Below, piece after piece: positions 22,901 to 32,866 of a DNA stretch of 64,000 nucleotides. The position numbers and the translations under genes are program-made. The DNA is from Mya arenaria (taxonomy: Eukaryota; Mollusca; Bivalvia; Myida; Myidae). The stretch covers positions 7,460,117 through 7,524,116 of the forward strand of contig NC_069125.1 in NCBI RefSeq assembly GCF_026914265.1, written 5' to 3'. The stretch's first letter is position 1. Every line of letters starts with the position of its first letter. The notes beneath the pieces were generated by a model. It did not search any database. It was not told the origin of the DNA and was given only the letters and a program-made list of their open reading frames with translations.

Positions 22901-25900
22901 TTTCAATTTGTTTGTTTTTGACAACCAAGTAAATTTCTGCTTTTTAATTGGGCTTTTTCCTACATAGTTGTATTACACATTTATAATGGTCACTTTACAT
23001 TCAGACTTTTCTCTCTATTTAGAATATGCTTTCCAACAAAGTGCTTTGGGTGCTTTGCTGGTGAAGGTTTATTAATTCAGCATTCCCTTACATGAATGTA
23101 ACTGGCAAGGGTTATGAGCAAGATGTTGTTGAACTTTTTATGTGCAAGTTTTTCTCTGATATAATGACACTTTGATTTCATACTGCTTCCATACAAATTA
23201 TTGTGAAGTAAAATAACTAATTACTTGTTATTACTGTTAGCAACATTTCCCAAATCAATGGATATTACAACATTTCATCCACAATTTGTTACTGCTGCTT
23301 AGAATTTACGTTTTATGTTGCATTATTCATACATGATTCACATCTTCCACACACTTACTCAATTCAAAGTTAATGTGTCATGCAGTACAAATGGACTAAT
23401 CTTTAAACATTCTTTTTGAGTCTTTATGCCAACAAAGACTTTATACTTCAAAGTAATCAAATTACATTTAACATAAATTAAAAAAATAAACTTATTTGTA
23501 CTTGATGGCCTGTGCTTTAAATCCAACATTACCACAAAATATACGAGTTTCGAAAAAGGTATATTTACTTAGAGAATACGTCGCCTCACCTCTTTAACTT
23601 GTTTTCAATTATTAGTAGAAATGTAGCTGTGGTGACAAAAGTTGATCAGATGATTTTATGTTTTGTCTTAGTAACTGTTTTGCTTTTGCTATGTTTTATG
23701 TACTTTGCACAGTAATCATACACATGTCAATTAATAATAATAAATCAATGAAAATGTGAAAAATATTTTATTGAAGTTTTGTCTTCATATTTGCGGTCTG
23801 TTTTCATTGACTGTCGGTATAGTACTGATTATATAGATAGACATATTTAACATATTGTGTAATCATTAGCATTCCGTTATTTTAACATGTTTATGATGTG
23901 TTTGTGTGAAGGAAAAAAGTACAGATTACAGTTTGTAATATTCATGGGATTAAAAAAATTTAGAATGCAATGATTACACAAATGATAGTGATATGATACT
24001 AATCTTCATCAACTAACATTTTGTGTGCTTTTCTTAGGCAGTGTTTGCATTATTTGTGTTGCACAAATTAACTGACGAAATAAATTCCATTTTAAACCTA
24101 AAATACTAATGACGATTTATTCAATATGTGTTTAAGAAATAAAAGTTCAAATTATTTCATAATTGAGGATTTGTTAGGTCTATTATCTGCTTACCTGTTA
24201 ACTCTGTTCAATTCAAGAAAATTATTTGCTTAACTGTGTTCATTTCAAGGAACATTATATTACATTTCAAATTTTATCAGAACAATGTTTATTTTGACTA
24301 TCAAGGTTAGCATTGATTACAAGTTTTTGATAAAATACAGTTTAATAAACATAATAATAATTATACTAGTATCACTCCATTTCCTGTAGGTGTTTGGGGT
24401 TCATAAATTGTACAAATATCTGCACTTTGTATATAATAATATTTCCCTCTCCTATTAACAAAACTTTTTTGCTGCTTTTAATGAGTGTATGGAACTGTCC
24501 GTTTTTCATAAGCTTCGATTCTTGTTGCAAATGGAAGTGGAAAAAAAAACATGCTAGCTTTGATATGTCAAAATAATGTGTTATTTGCCTGTTTGTTTTG
24601 TGTATAAGTTTTGTGAAATTCAATCATTTGTCCGACTTAAATTTTATAGAAAGATTTCATGAATTGCTATAATTTTATCAGCATGTTTATGTTTGAATGT
24701 ATGATATAACTTTTAAATTCAATATTTCCTTTCCTTTCCCAGAAGCTAGGCTGCAAAACAGGGCTCGGGTGTTGCGGTACTGATTGTTGCGATTGTAGGC
24801 CTAGCTGCGATTTGTGTAATTGCTGTGAAAGCTGTGGACCTTTTATATGCTGTTGCCTAGAGATAAGACTTGTTTCCAAATCTTCATCAACTGCAAAATA
24901 TAGAACACAGTCTTCTTCATCGTCTGTTGACCAGGCTGGTATTTTTAAACCCCAAGAGGAGAAAGAAACGCCAAGAATTGTTCCCTCCGAAAGAAATGCA
25001 GTACAGAACCAAAGAAAAAGGCCTGTGCAGACCGTGAAAATGCATAGTGACCCTAATGTATCTTTAAACAAAATGAAATTCAAAAGTAAAAGTCAGCCGT
25101 TTGATATAAAGGACAGTAAACCTGTAAGAAAGGTAACTATAGATAGAAAGACTCCGGGAAAGACACCAAGGTCTTTACCCAAACCTCCGGATCTTGGAGA
25201 AAATAAATCCGTTCACAAAGCTGCTAGAACTAAACTACCAGCAGCCAGTGAATTGAAAGAAGTGCCTGTCAGTTGTCTAAATAATGTGCCTTTACATCAC
25301 TCTAATGGTAGACATTCAGGGAGAGTTCAAAGTGATCCTGACCTTATACTTGGACTACCTCAGCACTGTGACATTTTATCTCTTTCATATGGAAGTAACG
25401 CAAGTATGTCAAATATACGATTGAGTATGAATGAACAGTTGGAGCCTGGTTCTATTCTTGATGGTTCTGGAACACACAGAAGTTCTGCAGGAGACTCTGT
25501 GTTCTATGGTGTAACCAGCACACCTAGAGTTCAAGGTCAGGTGCCTACCTTGACCTCTCCACGACCCCTGCCAGTGCCAAAGGATAGATAGCACATTCTC
25601 ATGTTCTGTTCTATGTAAGTTTTACATTGGTAATCTATATTGTATGCGCATCTTTATGAACACATTAACATAGCTTTCTTTCTTAAATACAGATTAACAG
25701 ACTTAGTGAATTGAAAGGTGATATGGTAAGGCATGGTAAGGGTTATGTTGACTGTTTAAAAGTTTAGTTAAGTTGCTGTTATTAAGAAAACTACATCACA
25801 ATTGTATTTGCCAACTGTTGCAAAGGAGCTGTGAAGAATAACACGATATTGTTAGATGTAAATTTTAGGAATCGAGTAATTATTGTTCTGAAAAATAATT

Positions 25901-28900
25901 TACCTTATATGAAAATATGTAAACAATTTGAAAGTTTTGAAATGATAACATTTTTACTCTTTTCTTATAAACATTAGAGTAACTATTATTACCATTTTGT
26001 AGATAACCTTAGTTGGGTGAAATATGTCTAAATTGGCTTTTTCAAGCAAAATGATCGGGGTTTCTTTTCTTTTGTGTCTTTCAAGCTTGACGATTTATTT
26101 TAACACATTACTCTCATGTCTTTGAAATAAGTAAGCTACAGCCGGTTATTTCTTATTTACCTGCTTGACCTTTTATTCTTCTCAAATCTTTTATGTGTTT
26201 TTTATCATTGTTTGCTTTCAGCTGTGTAAATGCCAGTATGACTGCAAATATACCATCGACGACTGGAGCGACAGACTCCAAATGAAATGTAGCCAGTGCC
26301 AATGCGACTGTTCTCGCTTAGCCTTTAATTCTGCCTGCTGTCTTTGCATCATTGCCAACAACTTGTTCAGTAAGTTTAAAACAGACTTAACGGAGTGCCA
26401 GATTGACCAATCCAACTATAAAGAAGTTCTGATTTGCTGCAGAAGAATCGTATGTTGTTGGCCCACTGACAACTACTGTGCACCATGTTGTTACTTTTGT
26501 AAGCACCAACTCTGTAAAAAGAATGATAATTGCTGTAAAGCTCCAGATTGTTCTGATTGTAAAGATTGTAAAGATTGCAAATTTGATTTAGATTGTGATT
26601 TGGATGATTGTTACTGTTGCCAAGATAGAACACGTTTCAAAAAAGGTTGTTGTAGCGACCAATTTAGTAACATTTGTACATGTGTAAATTGTCTAGAAAA
26701 TGGGAAACAAGTTCACTGGGATGTTACAATAGACAATGACACCTTTAAAGTTTGTCAAGGGTGTCATATTGTGTTTCAAGAGTTATCCGTTAGTGATGCA
26801 GAGTGCTGCGATAGTTATGAAAGGCTTCATATGCATGGGAGAAGATGCACATGTTTTGGATGCCACATTTATGGCATCCTACCATACCCTTTAAATGGCA
26901 AGTTTAAATGTTTAGGGCTACAGAGGAAAGACCAAGACTATTATTCAAAATGTCCACTTCATTGTACTGCTAATAATTTTGTTGTAGGAACCGTTGCAAT
27001 TGCTTTCCAGATATGTTACTTCTTCGTTTATAATGTTATCTCGATTGTGCTTGCCATTTTAGCAGTGCCACTTAGTATATTGATTAAGGTTTTCAAAGTA
27101 CTGTTTTGCAAGTGCTCCGACTTGGTTGACAGTGGGTTTATCCTGTGTCTACATTGGAAACAGACACAGGGGGAAAGTAGTGAATCTTCAGGTATACCCC
27201 AACCTGAAACTGTTACCATAGATGAACAGTACACTGCATGTGAGTTCTGCTGCTGTTGTGCATTGCACTATTGTAATATCTTAGACTGCGACCTTAGTCC
27301 AAAATCTCGGAAGCAATTACATCAGTCTATTGACCAAACGAGGCGTGCCCAAAGTGAGCCTGGGTTTAATAGTGGCTTGATACCAGCTGGATTACAGTTG
27401 AGGGCAATACATTCATCTCCCTATCCAGGATCAAACCCATCGCATTATACCGGTAGACATCCCTCTCCACTTTCTCTTGTGGTTGAGGAGAATGAAGATG
27501 AAGATCAAGCAAATGATGAGGCTCTTCAGAGAAGTAAATATACACATAGAGAATCTAATTTAAGAGCACAAATGGGTAGTCAACATTATGATTTACCAGA
27601 TAACTACTTTTCAAGTGTAACCCAACAGCCAAGTAGATTACCAAGCACAAACCTCGATGACATTTCTAGACTTTTTAATCGCCCGGAGTCGCGATTGACT
27701 GAAAGAAATGGTGAATATTATGAAAACTATGATCCATACGCTGAAACAAGCACCCCTTTGTATGCAAATATTGATCGTGGTCATTTAAGGGAACATTTCC
27801 CCCAAAGTGATGATTCAATTCAACGTCCAGCATCAGCACATGATTATGAAAACATGCAACAGATAATTACTGCACAACCGTCATCAAAAGGAAGTTCCCA
27901 TGCTGCAACTTTGTCTAGTAGACATTCAACACAGGGCAAGCCTGGACCCATGGAAGACAGAACTACTTTTAGAGAACCAACTAGTATGGATGAGCTGCCG
28001 ATTCGTCAACCTTTGGATAGAAGGCGTTCTCATGAGATTGCCAGTAACCGATCTCTACGTCACAAGTACTCTCAAGAATATCTAAATAAACGAGAATCTC
28101 GTGGCGAGTTGAGATCACACTTACGATCAAACGCTGAAGAGTTGAACAATTTATCCAGCATGTCATGTGAATATGACGGAAGTGATGTTACTAGTACTGA
28201 AGAATCTGAAAACGAAGTGACACAAAATCAATTGTATCTAGATCATCTTATGAAAGACGATAAAACAGTCCGCATTTCAAATCAAGGAGCTCGTTCAAAG
28301 ATGCTAAGCACGAAATCAATAAATGTAAATCAAAGTAAGCTTAGTTCCCAGAGCAGCGGTTACTTAAAACCACGAGTGGGTCGACAATACTCAGAGCATG
28401 ATTATGATGAACCTGTGTTCTACGAAGATTTGCAGAAATATTCCAGTGAAGAAGAAAACATTTATGCTTCACCACGTAACTTAAGTCAGGCATGTATGCC
28501 CTCACAGAGAGCCAAAAGAGCAAGTCGCGAATATCAAAATCAGAAAAGCATGGAAATCCTAGTTAAAAAGTCAGAAAGTAACAAACGAAAAATGTCACCA
28601 GTAAAGAAAAAACACGATGTAGAATCGAATGGTGGTCTCGAAAAAGGTTACAAAGATGGAACAAATGAAAATGGTAATGATGGAACAGAATATGGAAAGG
28701 GTTCTAAATCTTTAGAGAAGTCCGGGACAATAAGTGAACGGCTGAAAAAAATACGGTCACGGTCATCAGTTTCAGTAGATCCAGGTACTAAATCGTCTGC
28801 CTTTGAAGAGGAAAGTTCAGCTAATAACTCGGCGACGGTAAGATCCCCATTTGAATTATTCCAAGCAAAGTCAGTAGGTGGGGAAGAGATGACTGTTGTT

Positions 28901-28933
28901 GACATTGAAGGTTTTGAGGAAGATCGATTGTAA
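13811..28933 (+). CDS. Membrane-anchored cysteine-rich protein, alternatively spliced (longest isoform)
   Basis: Not a family I recognise. Coding exons of the longest form: 13811-13903, 17460-17606, 19617-19688, 26222-28933, all joined in phase 0, about 1007 residues. Exon 1 is almost wholly a hydrophobic signal anchor (residues about 4-29, AAIVCIVLACWVLVVLGLFA). The next two exons are dense in cysteine (13 of 49 and 6 of 24 residues) with CxC and CC motifs (CQCECQAC, SCTCC). The last exon adds about 250 Cys-rich residues, a hydrophobic stretch of about 40 residues and a long hydrophilic Ser/Tyr-rich tail. Two other 3' exons start in the same phase (20686, 24743), so the gene probably makes proteins of about 120, 386 and 1007 residues sharing one anchor. 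CxC clusters suggest metal binding, and juxtamembrane CC runs suggest palmitoylation; both are inference. Confidence 0.75.
13904..17459. other. First coding intron of the Cys-rich gene
   Basis: No exon recognised. It contains a TTAA-flanked MITE (16954-17316) and a diverged TGACCTTGACC-like phrase near 15670-15700. Confidence 0.5.
16954..17316. mobile_element. TTAA-flanked MITE, copy 1
   Basis: TTAA duplications bracket inverted ends starting AGCTGCACTCTCACAGATT. The inverted repeat extends about 65 bp, through TATTTTTTGTCTTGG. A second copy lies at 58924-59268. TTAA targets are used by piggyBac and Kolobok elements; no coding capacity. Confidence 0.8.
17460..17606 (+). CDS. Cys-rich gene, second coding exon
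   Basis: 49 codons, 13 of them cysteine, with motifs CQCECQAC, CTCC, ECCAC and CCPKK. The acceptor ends TTCGTAG; the donor GTTTGA is weak but phase-consistent. The density resembles metallothionein-like CxC clusters, without full family similarity. Confidence 0.75.
17852..18848. mobile_element. Foldback DNA element with long inverted arms
   Basis: The left arm from 17852 and right arm to 18848 are diverged inverted copies: CCATTCCTTAAAT, GCCTTTTGGCAATTG, then further in TGACGTCATTTGA and CGTTCTATTTAC. Arms are roughly 300 bp. The centre holds a direct duplication (GAATTGCGGG...TTGATGTCATTATC) at about 18260 and 18440. No transposase; target duplication unclear. Confidence 0.75.
19617..19688 (+). 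CDS. Cys-rich gene, third coding exon
   Basis: 24 codons, six of them cysteine (KCSCV, CQCC, SCLVN), between acceptor TATTACAG and donor GTAAGT. It starts and ends in phase 0, so it can be spliced to any of the three terminal exons. Confidence 0.75.
19905..20060 (+). repeat. Dispersed repeat of the CAAGCCC...CTGCACTGG type
   Basis: Shares the phrases CACTGGTA, CAAATTCTGAAT, TATAGC and CAAAAGTCT in order with a copy at 52990-53170 inside the CARF-like gene, and more weakly with 20960-21120. Family unknown. Confidence 0.5.
20686..20736 (+). CDS. Cys-rich gene, alternative terminal exon A (short)
   Basis: After a strong acceptor (TTTTTTTGTCCAG) the frame reads LCKDCGTLQNQPITGR then stop. Its first residues mirror the LCKC opening of the long terminal exon at 26222. 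There is no donor before the stop, and an AATAAA-type signal lies within the next 500 bp, so it would give a protein of about 120 residues ending soon after the Cys cluster. Confidence 0.55.
   Translation: MCKDCGTLQNQPITGR
20737..24742. other. Intron between alternative terminal exons A and B
   Basis: Besides the candidate microexon at 21728 and a short CTG-triplet run at about 22199-22218, no gene or element was recognised. It probably includes the 3' untranslated region of the exon A isoform. Confidence 0.45.
21728..21751 (+). CDS. Candidate 24-nt microexon of the Cys-rich gene
   Basis: A phase-0, stop-free 24-base segment encoding KNDKNSGN sits between a pyrimidine-rich acceptor (TTATTTCAG) and a perfect GTAAGT donor. 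It would insert eight polar residues without changing frame. No other support; chance occurrence in 4 kb of intron is possible. Confidence 0.3.
24743..25591 (+). CDS. Cys-rich gene, alternative terminal exon B
   Basis: After acceptor TTTCCTTTCCCAG the frame gives 282 residues to a TAG stop. It opens with KLGCKTGLGCCGTDCCDC and FICCCLEIRL, a Cys cluster, then becomes a basic, Ser/Pro-rich, probably disordered tail. Notable motifs are RVQSDPDL and KMHSDPN (R/K-x-x-S-D-P, 14-3-3 mode-I-like where arginine is at -3) and a PxxP-rich end PRPLPVPKDR, a potential SH3 ligand. A nominal ATG-like start inside the exon is not needed; the exon is read through from upstream. Confidence 0.7.
   Translation, partial: KLGCKTGLGCCGTDCCDCRPSCDLCNCCESCGPFICCCLEIRLVSKSSSTAKYRTQSSSSSVDQAGIFKPQEEKETPRIVPSERNAVQNQRKRPVQTVKMHSDPNVSLNKMKFKSKSQPFDIKDSKPVRKVTIDRKTPGKTPRSLPKPPDLGENKSVHKAARTKLPAASELKEVPVSCLNNVPLHHSNGRHSGRVQSDPDLILGLPQHCDILSLSYGSNASMSNIRLSMNEQLEPGSILDGSGTHRSSAGDSVFYGVTSTPRVQGQVPTLTSPRPLPVPKDR
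26222..28933 (+). CDS. Cys-rich gene, alternative terminal exon C (long tail)
   Basis: A 2.7-kb stop-free exon after acceptor TTTGCTTTCAG, giving 903 residues. Residues about 1-250 are Cys-rich with CSQCQCDC, CCRRIVCCW and an Asp/Lys/Cys run (CSDCKDCKDCK). Residues about 253-295 are hydrophobic (VGTVAIAFQICYFFVYNVIS onward), either a hairpin or a long membrane helix, followed by FCKC and CEFCCCC. The rest is hydrophilic, with RRAQSEPGF (R-x-x-S-x-P) and a series of SH2-type tyrosines: YDLP, YENY, YDPY, YANI, YENM, YDEP, YEDL, YASP. This looks like a docking scaffold. No enzyme domain is visible. Confidence 0.8.
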   Translation: MCKCQYDCKYTIDDWSDRLQMKCSQCQCDCSRLAFNSACCLCIIANNLFSKFKTDLTECQIDQSNYKEVLICCRRIVCCWPTDNYCAPCCYFCKHQLCKKNDNCCKAPDCSDCKDCKDCKFDLDCDLDDCYCCQDRTRFKKGCCSDQFSNICTCVNCLENGKQVHWDVTIDNDTFKVCQGCHIVFQELSVSDAECCDSYERLHMHGRRCTCFGCHIYGILPYPLNGKFKCLGLQRKDQDYYSKCPLHCTANNFVVGTVAIAFQICYFFVYNVISIVLAILAVPLSILIKVFKVLFCKCSDLVDSGFILCLHWKQTQGESSESSGIPQPETVTIDEQYTACEFCCCCALHYCNILDCDLSPKSRKQLHQSIDQTRRAQSEPGFNSGLIPAGLQLRAIHSSPYPGSNPSHYTGRHPSPLSLVVEENEDEDQANDEALQRSKYTHRESNLRAQMGSQHYDLPDNYFSSVTQQPSRLPSTNLDDISRLFNRPESRLTERNGEYYENYDPYAETSTPLYANIDRGHLREHFPQSDDSIQRPASAHDYENMQQIITAQPSSKGSSHAATLSSRHSTQGKPGPMEDRTTFREPTSMDELPIRQPLDRRRSHEIASNRSLRHKYSQEYLNKRESRGELRSHLRSNAEELNNLSSMSCEYDGSDVTSTEESENEVTQNQLYLDHLMKDDKTVRISNQGARSKMLSTKSINVNQSKLSSQSSGYLKPRVGRQYSEHDYDEPVFYEDLQKYSSEEENIYASPRNLSQACMPSQRAKRASREYQNQKSMEILVKKSESNKRKMSPVKKKHDVESNGGLEKGYKDGTNENGNDGTEYGKGSKSLEKSGTISERLKKIRSRSSVSVDPGTKSSAFEEESSANNSATVRSPFELFQAKSVGGEEMTVVDIEGFEEDRL

Positions 28934-29640
28934 TGGAATGTATGAGCGTAAATGTGGTGCACTCGAACTTGAGACATGCAGAATGGTACTAAATGAAACG
29001 TATTATTTTAGTTTAATTAGATGAACCAGTACTGCCTTCACGCGTTTAATATAACTGATTATGAACATAAACGTTCAGCCCTACTTGCTCATATTCTTTA
29101 TGCATGCATGTGATTTTGTGCATTGTCACATGGAATTTTATTCCTGTGTAATTTACGCAAAACATATTACGAGCAACTGTGATGTACTGTATTCCGTCCA
29201 AATGTTCTTTGTTTTATTTTTCCTTTCTTTGTTTTTGAACACAGTATAATATGTAATCCATATTTTATTGTATTTATGTTTACACTCTTTGGGAATGTTT
29301 TAATCTTAGTCATGTAAATGTTATTGCACTAAATGTTTGCTTTTATGACCCATTATTCTCTTAAGTAGAATTTCAATTCAATTTGTTTATCGATTTCATG
29401 CATAATTAGGAATGGTTATGTATTATTATGCCATTGAACATTTTAAGTATTATTATGAGGAAAACTCTTTTCTTATTCACTGATAAAGGTACCTGTCATT
29501 TTTAGTCATTTATAGATAAATTGCCTCATAATATTTCTTGAAATGCGTTTTGCAAGTTAGTTTATGCATCTCTTTCATCATGTATTAATTTATTATTGTT
29601 AGTTGAGAGTTTGAATAAATAATGCTATTAATTGTACTAT
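28934..29640 (+). other. 3' untranslated region of the long isoform
   Basis: AT-rich sequence after the TAA stop, with a canonical AATAAA at 29614-29619 as likely polyadenylation signal. The exact cleavage site cannot be seen. Confidence 0.55.
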
Positions 29641-30572
29641 TCCCTTTCTTGTTTGATTGGACCGTTTAAACATGAATACACAATGCATACAATCAGTTAT
29701 AAACTGTTCATGGTCAATTGTTGAAAGTCACGGTGCGGATATTGAAATAATTCAAGAAAAACATAACGCGATGACAAACCTTATGAACGTCCTCGATGAT
29801 AACATTTTGTTGTCCTCGCTGATAACATTTTGTTGGCATTATGACTTCGTGTATATTGATGTTTGTAAATGCAAATGGTGATGGTGATGGGTTGCGTGCA
29901 AGTGTCACAGTTTGGGTATTTACGACAACGTTACAATTCACTGATACAGTGTGTATATACCACGTGTTAAATTGCGTCATAAATGCTTTGTTGGAAGGCA
30001 ATATCTTTTCTTTTCTTCACCATTTTAAATTAAACATTGCGCAGTCTACTCCGCTTACAAGATAATTATTTTGGAAACAGGTTTGTTGAGAAAACTTCAT
30101 CATCTATTCAAATTCCGGTAATAAAACGAAGTTTAGGGTTTAGTTGGCATTTTCACTGATATCTCCAATACCCTTAATTCAATTCGCTTAATACTGCACA
30201 TAGTTGTTCAGGACCATCTTACAATGAGGTTACATATATCCCTATAACACGTATCCTAAATACACATTGTGGTACCTGATTGACCCAGGAACTTGTTAAA
30301 TTGTTAGGGCAACTTTTGTCTGGTTAAAGTTCAAGGGCAAGTTATATATTCACTCATCACTTCTATACCCTCTGATTTAATTGACTGAATACACATAGTT
30401 GTTCACGGCCATCACACATTTAGGTTACATAACTGCGTATTTACTCTAAATAGTAAATACAAATTATCACCCTTAATTGACTTGGTATTTTAATTGCCTT
30501 TGACTGGCACGTTTGTTTTTATATTTCTAACCAAAGTGAAACCTGGTTATAAGAATGATGAACGTCGTCGCT

Positions 30573-31150
30573 AAGGTCAAGATCAATGCTACTGAAAATA
30601 GATAACCGTTTGGTACTGAATAACTTGAGTTAGGGTTGACATATTGTGACCAAACTTGGTATAAAGATAGAGTTTATATAGACCTTTCATGGAATTGTGT
30701 ATGGACACAGAGAGTCATGGTCAAGGTCACTGTTACTAAAATAGAAAAATAGTTAGAACTGAATAACTTTATAGTGCTGACATATTGTGATCAAAGTTGG
30801 AAGACCTTTCATGGGATAGCGTTTGGGGCCCCTGGGGTCAAGGTCACTGTTACTAAAAATAGAAAAAATGTTGGTTACTGAGTTAGTTAGGGTGACATAT
30901 TGCGACCAGGCTTGGTATATAGGAAGAGTTTATGGAGACATTTCATGGGAATGCGTTTAGGCCCATATGGTCAAGGTCACTGTTACTTAAAGATAACCGT
31001 TTGGTACTGAATAACTTGAATTATGGTTGACATATTGTGACAAAACTTGGTATGTAGAAAGTGTTTATGGAGGCTTAACATGGGCTTGCATTTTGGGTCC
31101 ATAGGGTAAAGGTCACTGTTAATACAAACAGAAAAGAAGTTAAAACTGAA
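30573..31150 (+). repeat. Minisatellite of about five 117-148 bp units with GGTCAAGGTCA
   Basis: Phrases TCAAGGTCACTGTTACTAA, GACATATTGTGACCA, CTTGGTAT and TTTCATGG recur in order, with unit starts near 30573, 30721, 30838, 30971 and 31107. Copies are diverged by substitution and small indels. Noncoding. Confidence 0.8.
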
Positions 31151-31995
31151 TCTCACAACGAAGGCTGAAGTCTTTTTGTCAATCATTGAAAACCTGATTT
31201 CCTGGCATTGTGGCATTTCTTGTTTACTCTTCAATTTGCTTTTTATTACTTTTGCCTTTTGAAAGGCGCATATTACACCATAAGTATTATCAGTTCTAAG
31301 ACGAATCGACGTATAGTCGAGCACGCTGTACTACGACAAGTCTTATTAGTAGATGAGATGTATCGCTTTCAATCAAAAGGTCAATACAGTCACGTCTAAG
31401 AAAAATGTTTCCCCAGAGAACACAAGAAAAAAGTTGATGCATAGCATCAAGTCAGCGCAATGAAATTAGAAGAAAAACGTGCATGCAGATAACAAAAAAA
31501 TGGTTATTATTTCAATGATAATATTTTTATGTTGGATGTAGGACGTTATGGACATAATGGTTAACAATAGCCCGGAATTATAGATATTCTGTTGTTGTTT
31601 TCCTAAGCTAATCATCCGGTTAAAACTAAATTATGACAAAAATATACATACGTTTCTCGGAAGAAATAGAGTCAATGGTCTAATACATAGATTTCAATAG
31701 CATGAAATTCAACTTTTATTTGTACCGGTATGTTATGTGAATTCCTTGCTTTATATTTTGTATAAGATTTTGTAACACATTTCACTCATATGAGTATATA
31801 GAACGGGGATAAAAATACTATACATTAAGAGGGAACTAACTGGAGTTCATTCTTTCGAATGACATTTTCAAAACAAACAAACTCAAGGTTAGTTTTTCAA
31901 AACTCGGCATTTTTTGCTGTCACCAAGGGAGATTACTGCGTAGGAGGTTTACAAACATAAATGATATTGTAATAGTACCGTGTAGCCTTTATCTA

Positions 31996-32513
31996 TCTGG
32001 ACGGCAAACTCCGCGCAGTGTTACTTCCCTTGCAGTACAGTAATCACTGCCACCACAAGATTTTCATCCAAAATTGGATGAAAACTTTTAATGGCATTTT
32101 TTTTAATCATATATATTTATTCTTATATCCTTTCTTAAATAATTACTTTACGCCAGTTGATAGGCATAATATGTTTTATAAAAAAATAACAATTAAAAAA
32201 AACATTCGGAAATGTTCGGTCTTTTTTCAAATTGAAAGTAGGATTTACAAATTGCAATATCAACATGGATGTGTTGTTAGCTATTCAGACATGTATCGAA
32301 CGTTTTCGTCTTCCGTTGCATTTTTTCCTTTTATGGAATAAAATCGTTTATTTTCTAAACAAATGAAACATGTTGCTGGAATTTCTTTTAAAGGTGTTCC
32401 GTCCATTTTGTAAATTGCAATCACGTGCCGTTTCTATCATCACGTGATATTTGTGAAGGCAGTGATTACTGTACTGCAAGGGAAGTAACACTGCGCGGAG
32501 TTTGTCTGGACGG
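31996..32513. mobile_element. MITE with perfect 47-bp inverted ends and 9-bp target duplication
   Basis: The ends at 32005-32051 and 32458-32504 are exact inverse copies (starting CAAACTCCGCGCAGTG). TCTGGACGG flanks both sides (31996-32004, 32505-32513). The 500-bp body has no transposase. A 9-bp duplication with long inverted ends fits Mutator-like (MULE) elements. Identical arms imply recent insertion. Confidence 0.9.
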
Positions 32514-32866
32514 ATGCAGTCGGAGCTCCTCGGCCATTTTTTTTTCAAAAACAACCTCGGATGTATGCCGGTACATCAGTTGAAGTAGATCGTAAAATTT
32601 TGAATTATATCATTAATTAAATGTAGTGTTTTAGAGTTGTATTTATTGATCTAAGTTTAAATTGATTGCCATTGAATTTTATTATTGCAAACATAATTAA
32701 GAATCCCAAGAGTTAAGTCACAAAGTTTAACTGCTAAATAAAATTACTACGCGATCTACATGCAGCGGACTTAAACGTACCACTTTTTGAGTATGTAAAC
32801 TGTCCCAATACATCCGAGGTTGTTTTTGAAAAAAAAATGGCCGAGGAGTTCCGAATGGGACGGATG
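32509..32866. mobile_element. MITE with 8-bp target duplication (hAT-like), copy 1
   Basis: The inverted ends contain CTCCTCGGCCAT and continue to AACAACCTCGGATGTAT. The 8-bp repeat GACGGATG lies at 32509-32516 and 32859-32866, bracketing a body of about 340 bp at 32517-32858. Three relatives lie at 35470-36230. The 8-bp duplication suggests hAT; no coding capacity. Confidence 0.8.

Noticed and set aside
26218-28977. Minus-strand frames opposite the long Cys-rich exon
   Set aside because: Shadows of the coding strand, with no splice structure or homology.
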